A stretch of DNA of 64,000 nt, taken from contig NC_073643.1 of the NCBI RefSeq assembly GCF_029407905.1, forward strand, positions 41,574,501 through 41,638,500. Direction: 5' to 3'. Of this stretch, positions 44,191-55,139 are shown piece after piece. The notes under the pieces were generated by a model. It worked only from the letters and a program-made list of their open reading frames with translations, was not told the DNA's origin and searched no databases. The stretch comes from Bubalus kerabau. Lineage: Eukaryota; Chordata; Mammalia; Artiodactyla; Bovidae. The translations under genes were made by a program, and so were the position numbers. How positions within the stretch are numbered: position 1 is the first letter of the stretch; every line of letters starts with the position of its first letter.

Positions 44191-44400
44191 CTTCCTCCTA
44201 AAGGGAGGTGGGTGGGGAGTGGATGTTTAATGGTTGTAGGATTTTCTTTTTGAGGTGATAAAAATATTTTATAACTCGAAATGCATGGTGGTTGTACAAT
44301 ATTGTGGATATATTAAATGCCACTGAATTGTATACTTTAAAGTGGTTTAAATGGTAAGTTTAATGGTATGTACAGTTTGCCATAATTAAAAAAAAATACC
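44191..44400 (+). mobile_element. Old L1M 3' UTR end
   Basis: GGGAGGTGGGTGGGGAGTGG, TTTTTGAGGTGATAAAAATATT, GCCACTGAATTGTATACTTT, AAATGGTAAGTTTAATGG and an A-rich end follow an L1M 3' UTR layout. It directly follows the BovB tail. Confidence 0.6.
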
Positions 44401-44604
44401 ATGGGACAATCTGAAGGTCTTATTTCTTCTGAAATTTAGGAAACATAAATGTGAGGGAATGTAGAGATATTTACATAAGCATCAGCTGGAATTTGAGGCT
44501 TTTAAGCTAAGGAAATTAGAAGTTAAAAATTATAAGAATAATTTCTCTAATATCCCCTTAGTTTATTTTTTCTATTGAAGTCAAGTAAAATAAAATATTT
44601 TATT

Positions 44605-44700
44605 TTACACATGTATACCTGTGGCAGATTCATTTTGATATTTGGCAAAACTAATACAGTTATGTAAAGTTTAAAAATAAAATAAAATTAAAAAAAAGAT
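44605..44700 (+). mobile_element. L1 3' end, severely truncated
   Basis: ACACATGTATACCTGTGGCAG and TTTGATATTTGGCAAAACTAATACA followed by A-rich sequence: the last ~95 bp of a bovid L1. Confidence 0.85.
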
Positions 44701-45084
44701 TAAACATAATTGAAAAAATAAATCTTAAAAGTGGCACAAAATCTTAAAAAAAAAAAATAAAAACTTTGAAACTATCTGATTTTAATAAAGTATTTCTCAA
44801 ATGATTTATTTATCTATATAGCCAAACTTTCAGTGTACAGACATAGAAAAATTTCCATAATTTTGTTCACCTGATGTAAACAATAATGATTTCTAGATGG
44901 TGAAATTTAGTGTAATTAAAATAAACTTTCTTCTTTTTTCCTGCATTGTTTGGATTCTTTATATTGAACACATATCATTCTTTGTGAACATCATTTTATA
45001 ATTTTTCTTGAGTCAACCAATTAACCTAGAAAGCAAACATGGAAAATGGGGGCAAATAAGTCAGGATGTGTGTGTTTTTTGTGT
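44701..45084. other. AT-rich stretch
   Basis: Low-complexity A-rich start, then unclassified DNA. No gene seen. Confidence 0.4.
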
Positions 45085-45292
45085 ATATGCTGAGTATGTC
45101 CGACTCTCTGCTACCCTATGGACTAGCCCACCAGGCTCCTCTGGCCATGGAATTTTCCAGGCCAGAATACTGGACTTGGTTGCCATTTCCTACTCCAGGG
45201 GATCTTTTCGACCCAGGGATCAAACCCCCATCTCTTGCATCTCCTGTATTAGAAGGCAGGTTCTTTACCACGAGCACCACCTGGGAAGCCCC
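45085..45292 (-). mobile_element. Bov-tA SINE
   Basis: Antisense; GTATGTCCGACTCTCTGC ... GGGATCAAACCCCCATCTC ... ACCACCTGGGAAGCCCC. Diverged copy with a short insertion (TCTTGCATCTCCTG). Confidence 0.92.
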
Positions 45293-46094
45293 AAGCCAAC
45301 ATGTAGTGGCAATTAGTTCCGAGGTAAGTATTGCTCATTATTATTTCTTTCTTTGTTCTTTTTTGGGGTACTTTTTAAATTCCCAAAGCAATACTTTAAA
45401 AATGCATAAAAGTTAGAGAAACATTAGGAAAGTTGTCTAATGTCAGAAAGCTTCTAGGGGTGGAGATGTTGGGAGTTCCGAATCAGAATTGCTTGCCTCC
45501 AAAGCTCAATTCTCAGCTTTGAGTTAACCTTGCCATAAGTAATATGGTTTTATTTTTCAAAAATTTACCTAACTGTCTTTTCCTCCTGGATTCTAACTAC
45601 TGACTGAGTCCTGCATCTGTCCTTCAAAATGCCAAGACTGCAGAGAAGGGTATCATTTCTGCCACCTCTTAAGAACATGAAGAACTTGATTAATTTCCAG
45701 GAAATTATCCACCTACTCCCGAAATGCCCAGGGATGGAGCATCTGTTCTGTACAGGGCACAAATAAGAAGCACTGATCAGAGAATCTGAGTCTGAAGTTG
45801 TTACGAATTACAATGTCCAGTAGCCTGCAGCAAAGGGGGATTTCTGGTAATAAGATATTAATTTGTTCATTTATCTGTTTACTCACTGTTTATCAACTTC
45901 TTAGGAACTATAAATGTTTGCTGTCTGATTATCACTAATGTGCTCCTTAAGACATTTTTGGCTGCGTAAAACAGAAGCCATGTTAAACTAAAGAAAACGG
46001 GAGAGTTTATAACAGAAATACTGAGTGACTTTTATAGCATGCAAAGAGAGAGACACATCTGAAACAGGCACAAAATGGAACGAGAGAAGGGATG
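45293..46094. other. Unclassified stretch
   Basis: 45960-46020 (GCTGCGTAAAACAGAAGCC...) resembles the repeat start near 47687, but I cannot name its family. No gene seen. Confidence 0.35.
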
Positions 46095-46312
46095 TGGTGG
46101 TTTAAAGCAAACGCTCTGAAGACAGATTGAGTTTGAATCTTTGCTCTGACACAACTCTGATCTTGAACAGTTTACTTTACTCAGTGAGCTCACCTGCAAA
46201 ATGGACATAATAGCAGCTTCCTCAAAGGTGATTCTTAGCAGTAAGCAGTGATGCACATGAAGGGCTTATCAAAGAGCCTGCTACTTACTAAGAGCTCAGC
46301 AACTGTTTGTTC
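46095..46312 (+). mobile_element. MIR SINE
   Basis: GTGGTTTAAAGCAAACGCTC, GAGTTTGAATCTTTGCTCTGAC, AGTGAGCTCACCTGCAAAATGG, ATAATAGCAGCTTCC and CCTGCTACTTACTAAGAGCTC follow MIR order. Confidence 0.7.
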
Positions 46313-46539
46313 TTTGAATTCTTCTCATTACAGTGTGTGACTGCAGACTTGATTTCTTAACTTTCCAGTTTGTATAGTTAAGAATGACCACTCAGTCCTA
46401 CTGATTTTATAGGTTTCTGCATTAGTCACAGGGAAGAAATTAACTTGACATTCTCTTAGCTCCAAAGTCAAATTTCTAAAGGTGACCCCTTGACTTGTTG
46501 GAATGGACATGCATTTCAGGCCTAATAAACTAAACCCAG

Positions 46540-46994
46540 AGGTTTGTGTAGTGAAAGCTACGGTTTCTCCAGTAGCCACATACAGATGTGAGAGCTGGAC
46601 CATAAAGAAGGCTGAGAGCTGAAGAATTGATGCTTTTGAACTGTAGTGTTGGAGAAGACTCTTGAGAGTCCCTTGGACTGCAAGGAGATCAAACCAGTCA
46701 ATCCTAAAGGAAATCAACCCTGACTATTCATTGAAAGGACTGATGCTGAAGCTGAAGCTCCAATACTTTTGCCACCTGATGCGAAGAGCTGACTCACTGG
46801 AAAAGACCCTGATGCTGGGAAAGATTGAAGGCAGGAGAATAAGGGGATGACAGAGGACGAAGATGGTTGGATGGCGTTACCAATTCACTAGATATGAGTT
46901 TGAGCAAACTCCGGGAGATGGGGAAGGACAGGGAAGCCTGGTGTGCTGCAGTTCAAGGAGTTGCAAAGAGCTGAATGTGAGAGAGTGACTGAAC
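46540..46994 (+). mobile_element. BovB 3' end, 5'-truncated
   Basis: From GTAGTGAAAGCTACGGTTTC to the GAGTGACTGAACAAGAG end. Older subtype; stops at 46620 and 46647 and an indel-rich 3' part. The tail is degenerate. Confidence 0.92.
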
Positions 46995-47664
46995 AAGAGT
47001 GGGCAGGGCTAACCATAGTTGCCAGGAATCCAGTGGGGTAACCATGTGGATAGAGAAAAGGGGTCAGGTGGTGGACATTGGCCAGACAATCTGGTATATG
47101 ATATGTCAAAGAAACCTTTAAATGTGCCACTTTTTGGTGGTATTCAATAGGAAAAGGGAAAAATGAAGCAGACAAAAAAACCAAAAAAACAAAACAGTCT
47201 TTGTTTTATCTTGGTTGTTCAAAGAATATCTCTGTGAATTCTTATCTTTCTTCTTAAAAACAAAACAAAATAGTGTTCTTGGATTAAACATTTCATGAAG
47301 GAGACTGCAAATTGCCATGGAGATGATAGAGGAAATTATACAATTGTTCTTTTTCTTCTTCACAGCCCGTGCATAGTGAATGGACTGAGGTATTAGCCTC
47401 AGCTCTTTTTTTCACAGTGAACTAAAATGTTTTAACAAAATGTGCCATTTTATAAACAATAATAGACTTTTCTACATGCTAGTGTTAAAATCTTTTCATT
47501 GTAATAAAATAAACTTTTCTAAAACTCAGGCTACATTTGCTTGTCAAGTAAAACGCCCTACACTGTCTAAGCTTTGAATCTGGATAATTTTATTCAACTC
47601 TGGGTTTTTAAGGTTCTTCTAATCTGGTTTCAGCTTCTGTTAATAACTAACTAGATTACAAGTA
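46995..47664. other. Unclassified stretch
   Basis: No gene or repeat recognised. Confidence 0.4.
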
Positions 47665-47700
47665 TCTGTTACTTGCAATTATTTGGTTGCAAGTAACAGA
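47665..47700. repeat. Perfect 14-bp inverted repeat (hairpin)
   Basis: TCTGTTACTTGCAA, 8-bp loop TTATTTGG, TTGCAAGTAACAGA. The right arm is the start of an old interspersed repeat of uncertain family (GCAAGTAACAGAAAGCCC ... TTAGCTTAAACAATAAAGGG). Confidence 0.9.
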
Positions 47701-47894
47701 AAGCCCAATTTGCATTAGCTTAAACAATAAAGGGAATTTACCAGCTTATTTAACTGAAAAGTTAAGTAGTGGTGCAAACTCCAGGTATGGATTGATCGAG
47801 TAGTTCACTCATATCACTAGGGGCCTAGTTTCTTTTTGTTTCTCCATATTGTCCTTCCCATCTTCACTTTCTTCCCCCCCTCCTTTTTCTTTCA

Positions 47895-48012
47895 TATTTC
47901 CTTGGCCATGACACACGGCATGTGGGGTCTTAGTTCCCAGACCAGGGATTGAACCCATGACTCTTTGCATTGAAGCACAGAGTCTTAACCACTGGCCCGC
48001 CAGGGAAGTCTT
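47895..48012 (-). mobile_element. CHR-type SINE, partial
   Basis: Antisense head half: GGGGTCTTAGTTCCCAGACC, GGGATTGAACCCATGACTC, CCACTGGCCCGCCAGGGAAG. Confidence 0.85.
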
Positions 48013-48482
48013 TTAATTTAAATATGTCCACAAAAGGCTGGAAGCAGGGATACCGCCCACACTTTTCTGTTTTAGCAGAGAGGAGAAAGAATTATTTTAG
48101 TAGATTCTCCAGAAAAGAGAGGACACTTCTTTCTCAGAATTCCTCCAAAAAACCAGTCACTCCAGCTGGGAGAAGGAAGCACAGGTTGAACAGCCTGTCT
48201 TTAGATTCTTAGGAGAGTTCAATTCTAGCCAAACCTCATGACTGAGAAGTTTGTGGGTTTGTTTTTGTTTTTAAAGAGAGAAGGCTAGAAGGTATGTGGA
48301 TAAGGCAACCAAAATATGTTCTCTCCAAACTGCCTCTATTTCAAGGCATATTCATTTCATAGTCTTCCCTAGACTGCAGTGCAAAACACCTTTTGGCAAG
48401 TTTTGGTGAGTGTGGTCAGATGTCTGGCTTTAGTTAGAAAGCAGTCATCCACCAACCTATTTTAAACTGCCTTAGAGATAAT
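48013..48482. other. Unclassified stretch
   Basis: No gene or repeat recognised. Confidence 0.4.
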
Positions 48483-48705
48483 GGGCTTCCCAGGTGGTGC
48501 TCGTGGTAAGGAATCCGCCTGCTAATCCAGGAGATGCAGGAGACGTGGGTTCAATCCCTGGGTCGGCCAGATCCCCTGGAGGAGGAAATTCCAACCCACT
48601 CCAGTATTCTTGCCTGGAGAATCTCATGAACAGAGGAGCCTGGTGGTCTACAGCTCATGGGGTCGCAAACAGTTCTACACGAATGAGCACACGCACAAAG
48701 AACCC
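48483..48705 (+). mobile_element. Bov-tA SINE
   Basis: Head GGGCTTCCCAGGTGGTGCTC, an extra AGATGCAGG copy inside the head, B-box GGTTCAATCCC, Bov-A unit and a GAGCACACGCAC end. Confidence 0.93.
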
Positions 48706-50724
48706 AATTAAGAGGGTGGGCTCTAGCTTTTCCTATTGAAGACATCCATCGGAAAGGTAAGGTTAATATTAATTCATTAAAGAACTATCTTTATGTTTAA
48801 TGAAATACTACGCAGACCTGTTTTTATAGTTTGAATGGAATCATGCTGAGACTCTTGATTTTGGATTTAAAACAGTTCCATCCAGACTTCCAAGCTACGT
48901 CTTCAGAATAGAGCTACTAATTATTTAGGCATTGGTGAACATTAGCCTCATTTGATTGTCCATCAATAGATAAATTTATGGTGATGCCTGAATTACTTGA
49001 AATTATATATATTAGGAATGTCTGTAAAAAAATGTTGAAGGGTGGGCAAAACATGTAATAGAGGCAAAAAAAATCCATTTGGATGAAATTCAGAGCCTGA
49101 TCATTTAAACGATGTGCTTTATGGCCTTCACTGGTTCTCTTTGAACAAATAAAGCAAATTTGAACATCTGAAAGTGTGTAATTATCAGAGGAAAACACAG
49201 ATATGTCAAGGTAATTATTCCCTTTATACTAATTATCCCTGGTGACCTGAATACATGTAGGGATCTAACTTATTTTCCTCTTCTTCATTTGTCTTATACA
49301 AGCTTTTGAGATATTCTTGGTGTTAAATGCTTCCCCAATGCCCAGATAAGTCTATTATTATTTCTGGTGAGCCTGAATATTGATATAAAGAAAAGTATGA
49401 ACTCTTATTAATTTAGCAGATTAACAAGAAGCATCATTTCACTTTGCTCCAAAATATCCCCAAAAGTTTTATCTCATTTTTCTCACATGAGAGGGCAAAA
49501 AAAAAAAGTAAAAAAGAGAGTTAGGAAAATAGTTCAGTCATTTTTTATATTAATCTACTTTTCAACATTTTTCTGTCATAGCTGCCTTTGGCTGCCGTCC
49601 TTAAAACTCTCTATGATTTCTTATTCATTCAGATGAATGCATAGCTTTTCTTGAAAACTGTTCATATGTTTTTTTTCTTTTTGTATTTTCTGTTTTTAAA
49701 AAATATGATTAAGTATACCTGTGTAATAAAAAAATGAATGTTTTTTAAAAAATTATTGTAGTTTTAAGGATGAAAAGACACAGCTGTTACATTATTGTGT
49801 CCTATTTTGTGTTAAATTTTATTCTGGATGTGTTGTTGAATCACACAGATAGAATTCAGACTGCAAATCCAGTGAAGGCTGGCTTGTAGTTACAGACTCT
49901 CAGGGGAACTTTTTTCCCTGTTCACCCAGAGCTGTTTTCTTCTGATCCCTTTCAGTACACAGGTTTATTTCTCCTTGCTCCTTGCACCGAAAGTACAGCC
50001 TGTTTGGGTCTCTACTTTATACACCTTCACCTGGTACACCAAATTAGCAGCCTTTACACCCCCAGCCCCATCCCCTCAGGAACTCACTCTAAACTGCTTT
50101 CATTGCCAAAAAATCAGTGTCTATAGTCTCAGAACAATGTCTCCCAGGCACCCTGCTTTTCTGTTCTTGGCCTCTGGAGAATCTGACTTTCCATTCCAGT
50201 CCAGCAAAGCACTTAAACAGATGGTTTTTATATTTTTAATCCAGCTTTTTACTCATTTCATTCAGCAGTGTTGTTTATTTAGCGTCTGCCCTGCTGAAAT
50301 CAAAGTCCTGAATTGCTTTCTAAAATGGTCTCTCAAAGACTTGTTTATAAATAATATAACTCTTGGATTTGTGAAGTTATACACTTAGGAATACTTTCTA
50401 AATCTGTCTTAAATTTCTATTTTAATTTGTTTAAAAAAATATTATCAGGTGACCTCCATAATCAACCCAAACCAACATTGTTGAAGTTAGTTCTGTTTTA
50501 ATAATTTGTTCTTCAAATTAAAATATTTGAACACATGTCCTATATTGAGAGACTTCATAAGGACTTAAATACATGTCAACTCTCTTCATTTTGGTGGTTA
50601 AACATTTGAGAAAATTAAAAGTTACCTTATATTCACGCATATGTGATGCTCTTACACAAACACCCATTAGAAACGCTCTACACTCTATAGTGTAAGTTTG
50701 CATAGGTCTCAGTATCTACTTAAG
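48706..50724. other. Long unclassified stretch, no gene seen
   Basis: About 2 kb of AT-rich DNA without a repeat family I can name. The 137-codon frame starting at 49975 has no recognisable domain and no surrounding splice or promoter signal that I trust. Confidence 0.4.
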
Positions 50725-50850
50725 AGCCTTGAGTTTCTTAAGGCTAAGAGCTGTCTTACTTATTTCTGTGTCTTTTACACCCAGCATCATAGCTGGCCTT
50801 TGCATCCAGCATGCTTATGAAATGATCGAATGAAATAATTGGTTGTCTTT
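50725..50850 (+). mobile_element. L2/MIR-type 3' end relic
   Basis: GGCTAAGAGCTGTCTTACTTATTTCTGTGTC ... CACCCAGCATCATAGCTGGCC ... GAATGAAATAATTGG matches the shared L2/MIR 3' end pattern. Confidence 0.5.
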
Positions 50851-51794
50851 GAAGTTTTTTTTCTTCCCACTGTGTTTCTATATTCTTGCCTATTTCCATG
50901 TTATTCTTCATCAGTTTGGCCGTAGTTGAAACCAGAATTTCCATCTGCTTGGGGAATTATGTGCTTCCTCTATGCATAAACTTGAGAGAAAACCAAGGGA
51001 GGTAGTAAAAGATGCATCTATCTTGGCTGACTCTAACTTTTCTCTTTGTCAACAGAGGTAGAATAATTTACTGTTATCACATTCTGTGGAGCCCCTGCTT
51101 CCTTTCCATTCTTCATTGGGGTCCATGTTTCAGGGATAAACAACATTTACAAGATCACTTACTGAGGGCAGTAAGTCCCACACTCACCTTAGAGTCTAGT
51201 TGAGGCCAATTAAATTGATTTGCAAGGCTGGTTGTATTATTCTCATATCTGGCATAGCTCAGAGGGTAGCCCATAGTAGTCAGTCACGGTTTAGAATAAA
51301 TAAATGAATCCACATGCACTCTGAGAAAGAGAGAGAGCAAAGATGAATTAGGTTCAAAATTCCTGGCAATGCCACTGAAAAAATTTAATCTCAGTACATA
51401 CAGTTGTAGAAAATCATATTGAGTACAAGCAAGCAGTTTTATTCTTGCCTTCATTAGGGCCAATAACAATGATAATAACAATAAGAATAATAATAATGTT
51501 TTTGAATGTTTATGATCCATGTGCTAGGAAATGGCCCAAGCATCTGGAATATGTCACCAGTTGGGTTCTCCAGAAGCAGATGCTAAGATAGAGCTTTGCA
51601 TACAGATGTTTGCTAGGGATCAAAACTGTGAAAAAAGGAGGAGGAAGCAGGACAGGTAAGAGGAAGAAGATTCCCACACAGTTTTCATCCAGCCTGGTGG
51701 GGAATTCTAAGGTGAGTATTGAGTATCATGCATTAGGCTCAAACAGCCCAGCCTTTATACCTAGGGTTGAATATTTACTAGATTCTTAAAACCT
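50851..51794. other. Unclassified stretch
   Basis: Short AT simple repeats (AATAATAATAATG near 51487). No gene seen. Confidence 0.4.
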
Positions 51795-51805
51795 CATGTT
51801 GGAGC

Positions 51806-52081
51806 TGCTGCTGCTGCTGCTAAGTCGCGTCAGTCGTGTCCGACTCTGTGCGACCCCATAGACGGCAGCCCACCAGGCTCCCCTGTCCCTGGCATTCTCC
51901 AGGCAAGAACACTGGAGTGGGTTGCCATTTCCTTCTCCAGTGCATGAAAGTGAAAAATGAAAGTGAAGTCGCTCAGTTGTGTCTGACTCCTAGCGACCCC
52001 ATGGACTGCAGCCTTCCAGGCTCCTCCGTCCATGGGATTTTCCAGGCAAGAGTACTGGAGTGGGGTGCCATTGCCTTCTCC
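51806..52081 (-). mobile_element. Bov-A2 SINE, full dimer with 11-bp TSD
   Basis: TGCTGCTGCTGCTAAGTCGC tail complement, two Bov-A units, ending GCCATTGCCTTCTC. TSD CATGTTGGAGC at 51795-51805 and 52082-52092. Confidence 0.96.
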
Positions 52082-52329
52082 CATGTTGGAGCAGACCATA
52101 CATCTTCTTACTTAAGTCAAATGCTAAGGCTTAGACTTTTCAGTGAGAACACTTACCCTACCTTGTATCATTTTTGAACATGGAGACACAGATGATGATT
52201 CAAGTTGGCATTTGAGGGGAAGAAAAAAATGCTAAAAATAAAAAAGTCAAAAGAAACATTTCAATTGTTTACAATTTCAATCAGAATGACACAATTTCTA
52301 ATTACTTCTGCTTATTCTTCCTTATTCCC

Positions 52330-52581
52330 CAGATAAGCATTGAGTACCAGTTCTATCCATTTCTTACTCTGAGTGTTGAGAATGTCATGGAGAACAAAAG
52401 GAACAGAGCCCTGTCCTCAGGGATCTTATTTTCTGGTTTGGAGGGTAGATGTTGAATAGTTATAAGATGGATAAATTTGACTAAAATCTGAAGTCCTCAC
52501 TGTGGCCTATGAGGCCTCATGTGGTCTGGTCCTTGTCTATCTTTTTACCTTATCTTCAGCCTTCCTCCTTGCTCTTACCAA
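52330..52581 (+). mobile_element. Old L2-like repeat
   Basis: AAGCATTGAGTACCAGTTC ... GGAACAGAGCCCTGTCCTCAGGG, then TCCTCACTGTGGCCTATGAGGCC and TGGTCTGGTCCTTGTC are old L2-type blocks; the second continues beyond the Bov-tA at 52582. Confidence 0.5.
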
Positions 52582-52785
52582 GGGCTTCCTTGGTGGCTCT
52601 GACGGTAAAGAATCCGCCTGCAATGCAGGAGACCTGGGTTCAATCCCTGGGTCGGGAAGATTCGCTGGAGAAGGGAATGGCAACCCATTCCAGTATTCTT
52701 GCCTGGAGAATCCCATGAACAGAGGAGCCTGGTGGGCTACAGTCCATGGTGTCACAAAGATTTGCACTTGACTGAGCGACTCACA
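52582..52785 (+). mobile_element. Bov-tA SINE in palindrome left arm
   Basis: GGGCTTCCTTGGTGGCTCTG head, B-box GGTTCAATCCC, Bov-A unit and a GACTGAGCGACTCACAT end. Its mirror copy is at 54016-54219. Confidence 0.95.
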
Positions 52786-53400
52786 TCCTCCTACTAGCAC
52801 AGCCATGGTCATTCTTACTTAGTCTGTGTATCTGCTACTTCCTCTGCTCTTATTCCACATCATCACTGAATGGATCTTTCTTATTATTTGGGCCTCAGCT
52901 CAATCATCAACGCCTGGAGAAGACTTCCTTGACCACACTGTCGCTTTGTCTTGTTTTAGGTATTTATTGCTGTTTTTTTTCCATATGGCTGCACTGGGTC
53001 TTAGTTGTGGCATGCAAGATCTTTCAGTGTGGTGCGGAGGCTTCTCCCTGGTTATGGCACACAGGCTCTAGAGCATGCACGTCCAGTGGTTGCAGTGCAG
53101 GGGCTCTCTAGTTGTGAAGCTTGGGCTTAGGGGCCGCGTGGCACGTGGGATCATAGTTCCCAGACCAGGGATTGAACCCACGTCCCATGCATTGGAAGGT
53201 GGATTCTAAACCACTGGACCATCAGGGTAGTCCCTGGGTATTTATTGTTATACAAAGCTAGTTTCTCTGTTTATAAAACTTCTTGAGAACAGAGGCTCTG
53301 CCCACTTGATTCATGCTTGTATCCCCAATACCTAAAAAAATGGCTGGCACATGTAGGCACGCAATACATTCTTAATGAATGAAGGAAAGAATGAATGACT
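52786..53400 (+). mobile_element. L2-type LINE 3' end, split by a CHR SINE
   Basis: CCTCAGCTCAATCATCAACG then GAAGACTTCCTTGACCAC, and after the SINE CTTCTTGAGAACAGAGGCTC, TGTATCCCCAATACC, TGGCTGGCACATGTAGG and GAATGAATGAC, are L2 3'-end blocks in order. The palindrome axis begins inside it, at 53357. Confidence 0.7.
52970..53236 (-). mobile_element. CHR-type SINE in palindrome left arm, 11-bp TSD
   Basis: Antisense CHR SINE (GGCTGCACTGGGTCTTAGTTG ... GACCAGGGATTGAACCCACG ... CATCAGGGTAGTCCC). TSD GGTATTTATTG at 52959-52969 and 53237-53247. Mirror copy at 53565-53831. Confidence 0.93.
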
Positions 53401-53443
53401 GCCAAAGTGTCAACTACCTAATTAGAGATCAGGTACATGTGTA
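53358..53443. other. Palindrome spacer (86 bp)
   Basis: Non-palindromic centre. Its left part continues the L2 3' end (GAATGAAGGAAAGAATGAATG), showing that the left arm is the original locus. Confidence 0.93.
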
Positions 53444-53564
53444 CCTACATGTGCCAGCCATTTTTTTAGGTATTGGGGATACAAGCATGAATCAAGTGGG
53501 CAGAGCCTCTGTTCTCAAGAAGTTTTATAAACAGAGAAACTAGCTTTGTATAACAATAAATACC

Positions 53565-53831
53565 CAGGGACTACCCTGATGGTCCAGTGGTTTAGAATCC
53601 ACCTTCCAATGCATGGGACGTGGGTTCAATCCCTGGTCTGGGAACTATGATCCCATGTGCCACGCGGCCCCTAAGCCCAAGCTTCACAACTAGAGAGCCC
53701 CTGCACCGCAACCACTGGACGTGCATGCTCTAGAGCCTGTGTGCCATAACCAGGGAGAAGCCTCCGCACCACACTGAAAGATCTTGCATGCCACAACTAA
53801 GACCCAGTGCAGCCATTAGGGAAAAAAACAG
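53565..53831 (+). mobile_element. CHR-type SINE, mirror copy
   Basis: Copy of 52970-53236 in sense orientation (GGGACTACCCTGATGGTCCAG ... CCCAGTGCAGCC). It arose by the palindrome duplication, not by a separate insertion. Confidence 0.92.
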
Positions 53832-54015
53832 CAATAAATACCTAAAACAAGACAAAGCGACAGTGTGGTCAAGGAAGTCTTCTCCAGGCGTTGATGATTG
53901 AGCTGAGGCCCAAATAATAAGAAAGATCCATTCAGTGATGATGTGGAATAAGAGCAGAGGAAGTAGCAGATACACAGACTAAGTAAGAATGACCATGGCT
54001 GTGCTAGTAGGAGGA

Positions 54016-54219
54016 TGTGAGTCGCTCAGTCAAGTGCAAATCTTTGTGACACCATGGACTGTAGCCCACCAGGCTCCTCTGTTCATGGGATTCTCCAGGC
54101 AAGAATACTGGAATGGGTTGCCATTCCCTTCTCCAGCAAGTCTTCCCGACCCTGGGATTGAACCCAGGTCTCCTGCATTGCAGGTGGATTCTTTACCATC
54201 AGAGCCACCAAGGAAGCCC
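54016..54219 (-). mobile_element. Bov-tA SINE, mirror copy
   Basis: Reverse copy of 52582-52785, with a few substitutions in the head region (CAAGTCTTCCCGACCCTGGG). Confidence 0.93.
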
Positions 54220-54286
54220 TTGGTAAGAGCAAGGAGGAAGGCTGAAGATAAGGTAAAAAGATAGACAAGGACCAGACCACATGAGG

Positions 54287-54505
54287 AGCCTGGAAGGCTG
54301 CAGTCCATGGGGTCGCTAAGAGTTGGACACAACTGAGCGACTTCACTTTCACTTTTCACTTTCATGCATTGGAGAAGGAAATGGCAACCCACTCCAGTGT
54401 TCTTGCCTAGAGAATCCCAGGGACGGGGGAGCCTGGTGGGCTACCGTCTATGGGGTCACACAGAGTCGGACACGGCTGAAGTGACTTAGCATAGCATAGC
54501 ATACA
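54287..54505 (+). mobile_element. Bov-A2 SINE, 5'-cut at palindrome edge
   Basis: Starts mid-unit at AGCCTGGAAGGCTGCAGTCC, then the junction CACTTTCATGCATTGGAGAAG, a full second unit, and a GCATAGCATAGCATACAT tail in place of (CAG)n. The missing first ~55 bp of unit one were lost or replaced at the palindrome junction. Confidence 0.93.
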
Positions 54506-54698
54506 TACAGGACATGTGTACATATGATCTTTTTCTTCAGGTCAACTATAAATTCCTCAAAGGCAGAGAATCTTACATTCTCTTAATCTTTTTAGCACAG
54601 TGTTTTAAATCAGAAGGTACTTAGTAAAACTATTCAACTTCAGATTCTGGACAGAATCTGAACTTTTGAACCCTTCCATGGTTGTGCTTATCATTTTG

Positions 54699-54825
54699 TT
54701 GTTGTTGAGTTGCTAAGTTATGTCCGAGTCTGCAACCCCAGGATTGCAGTACGTGAGGCTTCCCTGTCCTTCACTATCTCCCGGACTTTGCCCAAAGTCA
54801 TGTCCGTTGAGTTGGTGATGCCATC
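54699..54825 (-). mobile_element. BovB 3' end fragment
   Basis: GTTGTTGTTGAGTTGCTAAG ... TTGCCCAAAGTCATGTCCG ... GATGCCATC: about 125 bp of a diverged antisense BovB tail. Confidence 0.85.
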
Positions 54826-55139
54826 ATACTTTATGCCAAATTTTCAGTTGTATATCTGTGTCCTTTGCCAATGAACCTTTTGAATTTTACTCCACTGTGT
54901 ATCACACAGTACAGTGAATGAATAAATGAATGCCTTCCAAGACTTCCTTTTCCTAGCTTCTTTGCTGAGGAAGTCAGCCATCATTATACCATGTAAAAAT
55001 AGTGTACAGCAACTAGGAGATGCTTAGTAAACAGTTACTGAGAGAATAAATTCTACAGCCTGGTGTAGCCTAGAGAATAAGTACAATGCATCCACAACGA
55101 ATGGCTCATGATGCTATATTTCAGTGACAGGTGAGGAAG
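54826..55139. other. Unclassified stretch
   Basis: No gene or repeat recognised. Confidence 0.35.

Larger units (their letters stand above)
52515..53357 (+). repeat. Palindrome left arm (843 bp)
   Basis: Position x pairs with 106801-x on the right arm, with no net length difference. By eye the arms differ at only about a dozen positions (for example GACGGTAAAG against GATGGTAAAG, and the T-run before the CHR SINE). It carries L2-type DNA with a Bov-tA and a CHR SINE. Confidence 0.97.
53444..54286 (-). repeat. Palindrome right arm (843 bp)
   Basis: Reverse-complement copy of 52515-53357. Its outer end, ACCAGACCACATGAGG, joins directly into the middle of a Bov-A2 SINE. Confidence 0.97.

Noticed and set aside
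52502..54392. Pairs of similar frames on opposite strands as a duplicated gene
   Set aside because: They are the same SINE/L2 sequence read from both arms of the palindrome. The translated Bov-tA-like strings occur at many other SINE sites in the window.
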